Below are positions 53,891-63,200 of a stretch of 64,000 nt of DNA, one piece after another. The notes under the pieces are model-generated. The model made no database searches. It saw only the letters and a program-made list of their open reading frames with translations, and was not told the DNA's origin. The position numbers and the translations under genes are program-made. Within the stretch, counting starts at the first letter, position 1; every line of letters starts with the position of its first letter. The stretch comes from an uncultured Collinsella sp. (GTDB taxonomy: Bacteria > Actinomycetota > Coriobacteriia > Coriobacteriales > Coriobacteriaceae): NCBI GenBank assembly GCA_959020035.1, contig CAUEQX010000001.1, positions 1-64,000 on the forward strand, read 5' to 3'.

Positions 53891-53935
53891 CCCTTGTGGT
53901 GGTTCCAAGTGTATAGCCTTTGCAACCGGCGGTCG

Positions 53936-54130
53936 CTAGACAAATAGCACGTGCGCGAGCAGGGCACACACGCACACCGCTCCAAATACCAGTGCCACGA
54001 TCGAAATTACGCGATCGGCCATATCCATGTTGGCACGGTTCGTAAGGAACCGATCTTCGGCGGCGTCGACACGCGCCTCACGCACCATTTCGACCACCGC
54101 CTCGCGGCCATCGAGCGCCTTTGCATCCAT
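53936..54130 (-). CDS. 64-residue membrane protein between kup and the kdpD-like gene
   Basis: Charged N-terminal helix (GREAVVEMVREARVDAAEDR) and one membrane helix at the C-terminus (about 42-63, VISIVALVFGAVCVCALLAH). ATG at 54130 chosen for its strong GGGGAGG site 6 bases upstream; a start 10 codons earlier has a poor site. Cotranscribed with kup (61 bases downstream). Not a known family to me; may modulate Kup or the kinase. Confidence 0.7.
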   Translation of the reverse strand: MDAKALDGREAVVEMVREARVDAAEDRFLTNRANMDMADRVISIVALVFGAVCVCALLAHVLFV

Positions 54131-54191
54131 GTTTGCCTCCCCGGCCTCAATCTTGTCCATCGAAAACCAACTCCATGCAGCCTGTCGGCGA

Positions 54192-56219
54192 CTACGGCCG
54201 CTCGTTGGGGGCCAAGCGCTGCATCTTATTCACGGCCTTGAACTTGGTGAACAGCGGCACGTACTCAAAGCTCACGTTGGAGTTCTCCAGGCCGTACCAA
54301 CGCGCGGGCGTGCCGGCGGCGCGGCGAATGATGTACTTGAGCGTGATGGCCGTACGCTCGCTGGGCTCCACATCGCTTTCGGGCGCCAGAAGCTTACGGA
54401 TCAGGACGAACTTGAACGTGCCGATGTTACCCGGATCCTTGTAGACCGAGTAGTCATGCGTCTGCGGCGGCAGCTCGCCGGTGGCAGCCAGGTCCTGAAC
54501 GACCTGACGCAGATAGGCATTGACGCGCTGGTTAATCTTGTAGCCCAGGTACAGATGCACTCGGAACACGTAGTCGGTGCCGAACGTCTCGACCGAATAG
54601 GCAAAGGTATGCGGCTCGTCCATGGTCTCGACATTCACAAACCACCAGGCGCGGGCGCGCTTGGGATGCTTATCCAAGATCGAGTAGACGATATCGCGGT
54701 CGATGTAGTCGGTATGGGTGTCCTTGGTCAGGTACACGATGTTGTCGCTCAGGCGCTCGTAGCGATCGTCATCGCGCAGGCGCTTGAGCTGCGGCAGGTA
54801 GCTGCGCAGCGGCAGCAGCGTAAACTGGCGCTGCTCGACCGCCGTGCCGTTGTACCAGCACACCATAATGCCCATGATGAGTGCAGCCATGAGGATGGTG
54901 AAGTAGCCACCGTGGAAGAACTTGGTGAGTGAGCTCACGAAGAAGAAGCCTTCGAGCAAAAGGAAGAAGGCCGCGAAGATCCACGGAGCAACCTTGAGCT
55001 TGCGCTCCTCGTGCAGGTAGAAGAAGAGCAGCAGCGTGGTGCACATCATAGTCAGCGTAATGGCAAGGCCGTACGCGGCTTCCATATGCGCCGAGTTCTG
55101 GAACAGCAGCACCACGATGACGCAGCCGACAAGCATGACGTTGTTGACCATGGGGATGTAGAGCTGACCCTTGGTCTCGGCAGGGTAGAAGACCTGCATG
55201 TGCGGCATGAGGTCCAGACGGCTGGCCTCAGACACCAGCGAAAACGCGCCGGTGATGAGCGCCTGCGAGGCAATGATGGCCGCGATGGTGGAAAGGCCAA
55301 CGGCAAACGGGCGCAGGCCCGGAGTGAGCATCTGGTAGAACGGGTTGAGGTCGGCAATGCCCATGAGCTCGGGGTTGGCAGCGTTGTTCATAAGCCAAGC
55401 GCCCTGGCCCATATAGGAAAGCAGCAGGCAGCACTTAACGAACGGCCAGGTAGCGTAGATGTTGCCGCGGCCGACGTGGCCCATGTCGGAGTAGAGCGCC
55501 TCGGCACCGGTGGTGGCGAGGAAGCAGCTGCCCAGAATCATGATGCCCGCGTGGTTGTTGGGGCTCAGCAAAAAGGCGATGCCGCGCACCGGGTTGAGGC
55601 ACAGCAGCACGGCGGGGTGCTGGAAAACAAAGAACAGACCCGTGCCGCCCAGGAACAGGAACCACAGCGTCATGATGGGGCCAAAGGCGTGACCGATCTT
55701 GGCCGTACCGATGCGCTGTACCAAGAAGAGCACAATGATGATGGCGAGCGTAATGGCGACGACGCGACCCTGGTCATCGCCCAGCACGGCATGGACCGCC
55801 GGGATGGTGCGCAGGCCCTCGATGGCCGTGGTAACGGTAACGGCAGGTGTCAGGATGCCGTCGGCGAGCAGCGCGGCGCCACCCAGCATGGCGGGGATGA
55901 TGAGCCACTTGCCGCAGCGCTTGACCAGGCTGTACAGGGCAAAGATGCCGCCCTCACCATGGTTATCGGCGCGCAGCGAGATGAGCACATACTTGATGGT
56001 GGTCAGCAGCGTGACCGTCCACACGACAAGGGAGAGCGCGCCGAGCACGAACTCCTCCGTGACGCTTCCGATGCCGCCGTTGCCGGCAACGAGCGCCTTG
56101 GTTACATACATAGGGCTGGTGCCGATATCGCCGTACACCACGCCCAGCGTGACGAGCATCGCCGAGATGCTCACAGGAATCGCAGCGTGCGAAGCTGCCT
56201 CCTTGGCCTTTTGTTCCAT
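54192..56219 (-). CDS. kup: potassium uptake protein Kup
   Basis: 675 residues, KUP/HAK/KT family proton-coupled K+ symporter. N-terminal GVVYGDIGTSPMYV, then 12 membrane helices, and a cytoplasmic C-terminal domain of about 200 residues ending in IIRRAAGTPARWYGLEN. ATG at 56219 with GGGAGG about 10 bases upstream. A minus-strand TATAAT (56260-56255) upstream may be the -10 box. I see no c-di-AMP (ydaO-type) riboswitch in the 120-base leader. Confidence 0.95.
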   Translation of the reverse strand: MEQKAKEAASHAAIPVSISAMLVTLGVVYGDIGTSPMYVTKALVAGNGGIGSVTEEFVLGALSLVVWTVTLLTTIKYVLISLRADNHGEGGIFALYSLVKRCGKWLIIPAMLGGAALLADGILTPAVTVTTAIEGLRTIPAVHAVLGDDQGRVVAITLAIIIVLFLVQRIGTAKIGHAFGPIMTLWFLFLGGTGLFFVFQHPAVLLCLNPVRGIAFLLSPNNHAGIMILGSCFLATTGAEALYSDMGHVGRGNIYATWPFVKCCLLLSYMGQGAWLMNNAANPELMGIADLNPFYQMLTPGLRPFAVGLSTIAAIIASQALITGAFSLVSEASRLDLMPHMQVFYPAETKGQLYIPMVNNVMLVGCVIVVLLFQNSAHMEAAYGLAITLTMMCTTLLLFFYLHEERKLKVAPWIFAAFFLLLEGFFFVSSLTKFFHGGYFTILMAALIMGIMVCWYNGTAVEQRQFTLLPLRSYLPQLKRLRDDDRYERLSDNIVYLTKDTHTDYIDRDIVYSILDKHPKRARAWWFVNVETMDEPHTFAYSVETFGTDYVFRVHLYLGYKINQRVNAYLRQVVQDLAATGELPPQTHDYSVYKDPGNIGTFKFVLIRKLLAPESDVEPSERTAITLKYIIRRAAGTPARWYGLENSNVSFEYVPLFTKFKAVNKMQRLAPNERP

Positions 56220-56342
56220 AAGCCGGTTTCCTCCCAACTTTAATGTTCGAAGGGATTATAGGTAATCGGCCCATGTTTTAATGCACTGTTTTCCCAGCTA
56301 GATAAAGATTTATACAGTCTTTAGGCTACCGCGGCGATATGA

Positions 56343-56375
56343 AGTGTGACAAAGGGACTATCCCCTTGTCACATT
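56343..56375. repeat. family B hairpin, copy B5
   Basis: AAGTGTGACAAAGGGA-CTA-TCCCCTTGTCACATT, ending two bases before the nitroreductase stop codon (minus strand). Confidence 0.82.
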
Positions 56376-56377
56376 CG

Positions 56378-57253
56378 TCATTTTCCGAGCCAGTTTTTGA
56401 ACCACCACTCCATGGAGCGGCTCATCTCGGCCATAAAGGGGCTCGTGTGCTTGCGGGTGTAGATATCCACGACGCGCTCCCCCACCTCGCGGGCGTGCGG
56501 GCGAAACATCGCATCCATCTCGGCCACCTGCGCATCCATAGTCGCGGCATCCGCACGGCAGTAGCGCTCCTCGTGCACCAGGTTCACCACGGGGTGCGCG
56601 ATTGCCGGGCGCTCCTTACGGGGCGTGCCGATGATGAGCATCGACAGCGGCATGGTATAGGGCGGCAGATCGAGCAGCGCGGCAACTTCCTCGGCGTTCT
56701 CGACGATGTCGCCGATATAGCAGCTCCCCAGCCCCAGGGCCTCGGCGGCAACCACGGCGTTTTGCGCGGCGATCACGGCATCCTGAGCCGCGATGGCAAA
56801 GTCGCCCAGACCCGGCGCGCGGCGGGGCGCCTTGCCCGTACGCTCTACAAACTCGGGCTCAAAGCAGCCCACGTGCTCAAACAGATCGATCCACTTGGCA
56901 TAGTCGACCACAAATATAAGTGCCCAGGGCGCCTTGGCGATCATGGGCTGGTGGTCGCACAGGTCGGCCAGGCGGTCGAGCGTTGCCTGCTCGCGGACGC
57001 TCACGATGGAATACATCATCATGGCGCCCGCCGACGGCGCGCGGCTCGCCGCATGCAAGATCGCCGCCCGCTGCTCGTCGGTCACCGCCACGGGACGGTC
57101 GTCGTCATCACGCGCGAAGGCACGCGTGGACGAGCGGTGTTCCAAGATGTCCAGCGCCGCGTTGCCCGTAGTCTCGACCGGATAGCCGCCCGCGTCCACG
57201 CCCACAGCTCCGCCGCAGTACTCGGTGCCCGTCATACAAACCTGCTCGCCCAT
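56378..57253 (-). CDS. nitroreductase-family flavoprotein
   Basis: 291 residues. FMN-dependent fold recognised by LEHRSSTRAFA, AASRAPSAGAMMMYS and the C-terminal half EALGLGSCYIGDIVEN with LIIGTPRKERPA. The N-terminal 30 residues (EYCGGAVGVDAGGYPVE) are extra. Reduces nitro or quinone compounds with NAD(P)H; substrate unknown. Single gene, divergent from the LTA-synthase-like gene. The 57254-57466 gap shows no other gene. Confidence 0.88.
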   Translation of the reverse strand: MGEQVCMTGTEYCGGAVGVDAGGYPVETTGNAALDILEHRSSTRAFARDDDDRPVAVTDEQRAAILHAASRAPSAGAMMMYSIVSVREQATLDRLADLCDHQPMIAKAPWALIFVVDYAKWIDLFEHVGCFEPEFVERTGKAPRRAPGLGDFAIAAQDAVIAAQNAVVAAEALGLGSCYIGDIVENAEEVAALLDLPPYTMPLSMLIIGTPRKERPAIAHPVVNLVHEERYCRADAATMDAQVAEMDAMFRPHAREVGERVVDIYTRKHTSPFMAEMSRSMEWWFKNWLGK

Positions 57254-57466
57254 AGCTCTATCCTCGCTAATTCTTTAAGAAGCCTTTACGTTTCCGTGTA
57301 ATTCCCGTCCATTATCGCGCAGGCCGCCACTACATTGCGCCACACCGCCGCACGTGCGCGTTAATATGGCTGGTTGTTGTGCGCAGCCACCAATTGCAGC
57401 GCATATCTTGGTAACAATCGGGTAAACCCCCGCTTTCGTACGTTTTAGTTTGTGAGGAGTCTCAGC

Positions 57467-59767
57467 ATGTTCGCTGCCGCCATCTCGCTCGTCGGTCTTG
57501 CGGCGACCGTCTACCTTGTCTTGCGCGAGGCCAAGGCCATTCGCGCTCAGTCGGGCACCGTTGCCAAAAGCGCTCTTGGGTGGAGCGTCGTCTTCGGCCT
57601 GTTCCAGGTCTTTTTGACTATTTGGGGCGCCATTGGCCTCGTCGCCCAAAACGAGCCGCTCGCCTTTGTGATGCTCATCCTGACCAACGCCATCCTCACC
57701 GGATGCGCCTGGGCCAGCATCGCCCGCGATCGCATCGCCCCGCGCGTCTTTGCGTTCGCCAAGCCCGACGCCCCCGCCCCCACCGGCAAGCTCGCCCGCC
57801 TGCGCGGCGCCTTTGTGGGCAAACCACTCGTCGCCGCCGTCCTGTGCCTGCTGCTCGCCGGCGTCTTTGCGCTGCTGGGCATGGAGGTCTCATCCAACCA
57901 CGACTTTACCTGGGTCTACCCCCTGTGCATCCTGCTCGAGTGGGCCATCATCACCGTGCTCATGATCGGCTTGTTCTTCCTGTTCCAGCGCCACGGCGCA
58001 GCTCCCGCGGTCCTGGCCTTTGCCCTCTTTGTCCTGGGCATTGCCGAGTTCTTCGTCATCACGTTTAAATCCATGCCCATCCAGCCGGGCGACCTTTCGG
58101 CCATCTCCACCGCCGCCGCGGTCGCCGGCACCGGCTACACCTTCTCCATCTCGCTGTTCTGTGTGCTGTCCATGGGCTTTACCGCCATCGCCATGCTGCT
58201 GTGCGAGTACGCCGGCCTGGTGGCACCGCACCGTCAGAAGGGTGCCGCCAACGCCAAGCGCATGCTGCTCACCAACCTGCTCGTGGCAGTGCTGTGCCTG
58301 GGCGGCGTAACCGCGCATGTCACGCTCATCGACTACTACAACACCCTCGGCATCACCGTCTACACCTGGCGCCCGCTCGAGAGCTACTGGCGCGAGGGCT
58401 ACCTGCCCGCCTTTATTAGTGCGGCGCAGTCCATCAAGCCGCCCAAACCCGCCGACTACTCCGTCGACGATGCCAAGGCCACGCTCAAAAAGTACGCCAA
58501 GGCCTACGACAAGTCCGACGCGGCCAAGAGCGACGAGCGCGCCGCCGCAAAGGAGCAGTTCGACAGCGAGAAGCCCACGGTCATCGCCATCATGAACGAG
58601 ACCTTCTCAGACCTTTCGATCTACCAGAACATGCGCGCCGGCTACGAGGGCCCGCAGTACTTTAAGAACCTGTCCAACTGCCTCAGCCGCGGCAAGCTCT
58701 ATGTGAGCGCCTACGGCGGCGGTACCGCCAATACCGAGTTTGAGTTTATGACCGGCAACTCCATGGCCAACCTGGGCTCGGGCGTGTACCCCTACACCAT
58801 CTACAACATGGAGACGACCGGGAACCTGGCAGAACAGTTCAAATCGCTCGGCTATTCCACCACGGCCATGCACCCCAACCACGCGACCAACTGGAACCGC
58901 GAGAACGTCTACAAGGACTTTGGCTTTGACCAGTTCCTGTCTATCAATGACTTCCAGGGAGCCGACACCCTGCGCGGCATGGTGACCGACCAGGCTACCT
59001 ACGACAAGATTCTTGAGCTGCTCGACCAGAACGCCGATCCGCAGTTTATCTTCGACGTGACCATGCAGAACCACTCGGGCTACGATACGGGCCTGCTGCC
59101 GGTCGACAAGCAGATGCACCTGAATATCGACACGACCGATTTGGACGCCAAGGCCGTCGAGGACGGCACGCTCTCCGATGTCGACGAGTATGTCTCGTGC
59201 ATCGAGCAGTCCGACCAGGCGCTGCGCTACTTCCTCAACGCCCTGAGCAAGCTCGACCGTAAGGTGGTCGTGGTGTTCTGGGGCGACCACCAGCCGTTCT
59301 TCCCGTCCAAGTTCAACGACAAGTGGTTTACCGGCGAGGACGATGCCACGCATCAGGAGCGCCTGTGGCAGACCGACTACATCATCTGGGCTAACTACGA
59401 CGTTGCCGGCTGCGACCAGACGAGCGAGGTCGACGACCTGTCCACCAACTACCTGTCCACGCAGCTGATGCAGCTGATCGGCGCACCGCTGACCGACTAT
59501 CAGAAGGCGCACATGACGCTGCGCGAGTCGCTGCCCGCTATCAACTCCGTGGGCTACGAGGACGCCAGCCTGCGCTGGGCGCTCTCCTCCAACGTCACCG
59601 GCGACGACGCCGCTGCCGCAGCCGCCACCAAGGCGCGCGAGGATTACGCCAAGATGCAGTACTACGAGATGTTCCGCGACGGCAAGAACGTCTACACCGA
59701 GCACTTCCAGACCGAGGCCAACGAAACCGACCCCAACCTGGCGCCAGGTACAACCAAGATCAAGTAG
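57467..59767 (+). CDS. LTA synthase-family (sulfatase-fold) membrane transferase
   Basis: 766 residues. Six or more N-terminal membrane helices (to about 290), then an extracellular alkaline-phosphatase/sulfatase domain. Metal Glu378 in MNETFSD and the nucleophile Thr420 in GGGTANTEFEFMTG match LtaS Glu255 and Thr300; WGDHQPFF carries the later metal ligands. Probably polymerises glycerol phosphate or decorates a wall polymer. ATG at 57467 with GAGGAG upstream. A terminator follows at 59844. Confidence 0.9.
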   Translation: MFAAAISLVGLAATVYLVLREAKAIRAQSGTVAKSALGWSVVFGLFQVFLTIWGAIGLVAQNEPLAFVMLILTNAILTGCAWASIARDRIAPRVFAFAKPDAPAPTGKLARLRGAFVGKPLVAAVLCLLLAGVFALLGMEVSSNHDFTWVYPLCILLEWAIITVLMIGLFFLFQRHGAAPAVLAFALFVLGIAEFFVITFKSMPIQPGDLSAISTAAAVAGTGYTFSISLFCVLSMGFTAIAMLLCEYAGLVAPHRQKGAANAKRMLLTNLLVAVLCLGGVTAHVTLIDYYNTLGITVYTWRPLESYWREGYLPAFISAAQSIKPPKPADYSVDDAKATLKKYAKAYDKSDAAKSDERAAAKEQFDSEKPTVIAIMNETFSDLSIYQNMRAGYEGPQYFKNLSNCLSRGKLYVSAYGGGTANTEFEFMTGNSMANLGSGVYPYTIYNMETTGNLAEQFKSLGYSTTAMHPNHATNWNRENVYKDFGFDQFLSINDFQGADTLRGMVTDQATYDKILELLDQNADPQFIFDVTMQNHSGYDTGLLPVDKQMHLNIDTTDLDAKAVEDGTLSDVDEYVSCIEQSDQALRYFLNALSKLDRKVVVVFWGDHQPFFPSKFNDKWFTGEDDATHQERLWQTDYIIWANYDVAGCDQTSEVDDLSTNYLSTQLMQLIGAPLTDYQKAHMTLRESLPAINSVGYEDASLRWALSSNVTGDDAAAAAATKAREDYAKMQYYEMFRDGKNVYTEHFQTEANETDPNLAPGTTKIK

Positions 59768-59843
59768 CGGGTCACTCATAACTGAAACGTCTGTCCGGGC
59801 GGAGGCATATAAGGTTCCCTGCTCGGACAGTCCTGCGCAAGAC

Positions 59844-59873
59844 GAAGGCCACGTTATGTGGCCTTCTTTGTTT
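59844..59873 (+). terminator. terminator after the LTA-synthase-like gene
   Basis: GAAGGCCAC-GTTAT-GTGGCCTTC followed by TTTGTTT. Confidence 0.85.
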
Positions 59874-59875
59874 GC

Positions 59876-60170
59876 GGAAAGTGTGTCCCGGAATTCTTGT
59901 CTGGAATGGGATGCAGTTTCCGCTTGGGACCCGATTGGGAAAGTGTGTCCCACTATTCAGCTGGATTCCGGGATGTATTTTCCGGTTGAGGCTCGTTGGG
60001 AAAGTGCGTCCCACTTTGGGGGCTGATTCTGGGACGTGGTTTCCGGTTGGCTCTCATTGGGAAAGTTCATCCCATTTCTCGGCCTAATTATGGGACGCAG
60101 TTTCCCGTTGAGGACCCTTTGGGAAAGTGCGTCCCGGTCTGGGCGCTAATTGTGGGATGCAGTTTCCGCT
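59876..60170. repeat. family C tandem palindromic array, 5 units of 61-62 bases
   Basis: Units start at 59876, 59937, 59998, 60059 and 60121 (spacing 61, 61, 61, 62). Each has a left arm GGGAAAGTGYGTCCCA and a right arm TGGGAYGCAGTTTCC that pair with each other. Loops (about 15) and linkers (about 14) vary from unit to unit. Same family as 38184-38355. Confidence 0.9.
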
Positions 60171-60189
60171 TGCGGAGTCTCCACTCAAC

Positions 60190-60230
60190 AGAAAACCCGG
60201 GTGGCCTGTTTTTGGCTACCCGGGTTTTTG
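60190..60230 (-). terminator. terminator after the surface-protein gene
   Basis: AAAACCCGGGT(G)GC / GC(T)ACCCGGGTTTT arms around a T-rich loop; T-run on both sides so it can work in either direction. Confidence 0.8.
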
Positions 60231-60255
60231 GGTTGTCGATATGTTCGACTGGCTA

Positions 60256-63200
60256 CTAGTGGGTCTTGCGGCGCTTGATCAGCATGATGAGGGCTATCAC
60301 TACGAGCGTTGCTCCCGCTGCTGCTGCGGTGGCGACTAGGGCGAATGTTTGGTCGCCGGTGTTTGCGAGGTTCTTCGCTGTGGTCGTAGTCTTGACCTTG
60401 GTGTCGGTCTTAGCTCCGTTGTCGGACTTGGGCTTGTCCGGGTTCGTCGGGGTCTCAGGAGTCTCGGGGTCCTTTGAGCCTTCGGAATCGGTTGGGCCGG
60501 CGGTGTTTACCAGCGTATGGTCCAGGAACTTCTTGGCGCCCGCACTTGCCTGTGAGAACAGGCGGCGCGTGCGGATCGGGGTGGCGTTCACCGTTGTGAG
60601 CGCCGTCTCCTCGGCCTCGATATTCACGAGCGTCGTGCCGTTGTCGAGGCCCACGTCGTTGTATCCCACGTGGCAGTAATACTGCGCACCGTCATCGTCT
60701 GCGGTCAGGTCAATCTCGAGCTTTGAGGCCGTTCCAGCCGCGAGGTTGCCATCGGCACCCACGAGCTTAAACTCTGTCTCGCCGCGGCCCTTGCGGTACC
60801 ACATATAGGTCGGTGCCAGCCCTGTTTCGCTATCGTCGGCACCGAGTTGCTTCACATAGCCAATCGCCGAGAGCGTCAGGTGGCTTCCCGCCGTGCGCTC
60901 AACCGAAGAGTCGTATCCAAGATCCGACCCCTCCGCAGCATCCGCTGCAGGTCCGCTCACGGTCATCGTCATGCCATCGGGCATGGTCTTGACCGTGATG
61001 ATTGCCGAGCGAATACCTGTTTCGGTCGTGGATCCATTCTTAACGGCGGCGATGGCGAATCGATACTCCGTATTGGGCTGCAGCCCATCCCACTTGAGCG
61101 AGGTCTGCGTGTTGTCGGCAATCTTCCAGCTATTGACGACCGCATCCGCCGCATTGCTCTGCAGCATGCCCACGCCGTAGCTAAAGCCACTCTTGTTTGC
61201 GAGTACATCGTCCCAGCTAAACGTAACGCTGGTCGAATCGACGGCGTTTGCCGTAAAGCCCGTCACGGCCGGCGCGTCGGGCATCTCGACGTCCTTAACG
61301 TCATAGCCCACGATCCAGAACTGGTCGGTGTCCTTGGTGCCGAGCTTGTCGCCCGAGTCTGCCTCGAACTTGTCGACATCCACCGCGTTGACGCCCAGAC
61401 GCCACACAAAACCGTACTTGCCCTGCGCGGCCTCGGGCAGGTTGTCGACGGTGCCGCCGTATTCGGTCGATTCACTCGAGGAGTTACCCGTAGTAAAGCC
61501 GGCGTTGGCACCAAAGCACAGGCCGCCAAACAACTCGTGCTTTGCGAGCTTCGCGCCCATGACAACGCTGCCGTTCAGCGTCAAGCCGAGCTCGAGCTCC
61601 TGCTCCTTGCCCTCCTCGACTTCGATGGTCTGCTCAATGCTCGCCCCCGACTGCGCGGCGGCGCCGTTAAACCCATCGTGCGTGTAGGCGCGCGTTACGC
61701 CAGGCTTGCCCAGGCCAAAGGAATCCCCAACGGGAGTCTCGCCGTTGAGCGTCGTTTGATAGGTTCCGGGTTCTACCGACCGGTTGGTCAAAAAGTAGCT
61801 GAGCGGCGTCATATTGTGCTGTTTGGCAATGCGGTCATAGGCCTCGACATTAACGACCGAGGTCTGCGCGCCGAGCGACACGGGCGCCGCCATCACGCCC
61901 TTGCCACCAGTTTCCTCATTTTCGATCTCATACTCGTAATAGACCATCGGAATCGTGTAGAGCACGGCCTTGTCACCCTCGCCGGCATGCGACTCATAGC
62001 TTACGCTTGCGCTGACCGTGCGCTCGCTCCGGTAGTCATAGCATCCCTCGGCGGCAAAATCGACTGAAGCATTCATCGCGACCAGGGGCGGACCGGTCTG
62101 CACCTCGACGGCAACGCCCAACTCGGCGCCAATGGTATAGCCCTGGGATGTCCCCGTGCCCTTTTCCTCTCCGTATGACGTGCCGCCCAACACCAGATAG
62201 CCGTATGCCTGCTCCAGATCCTCAACATAGGGCGCATCCTGCAGCACGGCAAGCACGCGCGGGTTGGTATAGACCTTGTAGCGGTCCTTGTACGTGATCT
62301 TGACGCTGTCGTTGTCGACATCGGGCAGCGCGAGCGAGATAAATGTGCCGTAGGTAGTGCCGCGACGGTTGCTCTCGCTAATCACCTGCTCCTCGCCGCG
62401 GCGCACCTTTCCGTTCTCGTCGAGCGAAAAATGCGAGGCGGTCATCCAATAGTAGTCATCGTTCTTGCGCAGGTCCTCGTCGCGGTGCTTGCCCACCACG
62501 GCGATAAAGCTCTCGTTATAGCGGTCCGAACCCGAGACGCTGCCCGCCTTGACGTCGCTGATCCACACCTGCTCTATACCCTTGTGGTCATGCTTGTTGC
62601 TGCTGTTGTATTGCTGACCGCTCATGCTCATGGTTCCGACCATGGACCCCAAGCCCTGAGCCCCGCTCTGTGCCGTGTTGCAGGCAAAGTCGCGGAACAC
62701 ATCGCCGCCCACGAGCACCTCGTCGACCGCCAGCTGCTCGGACAGGCCGTCAAGGTTGGCAGTGGCAAGGGCAATAGGCGCCAAGGTGCACGGATAGCGC
62801 TTATCCTGAGCGCTATCCTTCCATGCGCTGTTGGGCACATGCATCAGCCCATAGGAGGCGAGGAGCCCGTCTCTGTATTCCTTGCAATCGGAAAGCTTGA
62901 ACTCGCCAGACTCCGAGTCAAAATACGCGTAGCGGTACAGCGCGCCGTACAGCCCCTTGCTGCCGTCAGAAGCGCCGTAATCAAAAGCGCTGCGTTGCCA
63001 GTCATAGCCCGCAAGAATAAGGCCCGTGACGGTTTCACCCGTCTTCTTTCCTTCTTCATCGTAGGCGGCAAACGTGCCGAACGTCGCATTCGCAGCGACC
63101 ATGGTCTTGCCGTTCGCGGAGAGGGAGATTGCGCCCGCGTCGCCCAGAGCATCGACATGGACGAGCGCACCCTTGGATGCATCCCACGAAAACAGCTCGC

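Noticed and set aside
56220..56342. c-di-AMP (ydaO/kimA) riboswitch upstream of kup
   Set aside because: Common before potassium transporters, but the leader before hairpin B5 is only about 120 bases and I see none of the expected conserved segments.
59876..60170. CRISPR array
   Set aside because: Regular spacing suggested one, but the conserved parts are two complementary arms within each unit, loops and linkers are too short, and no cas gene is near.
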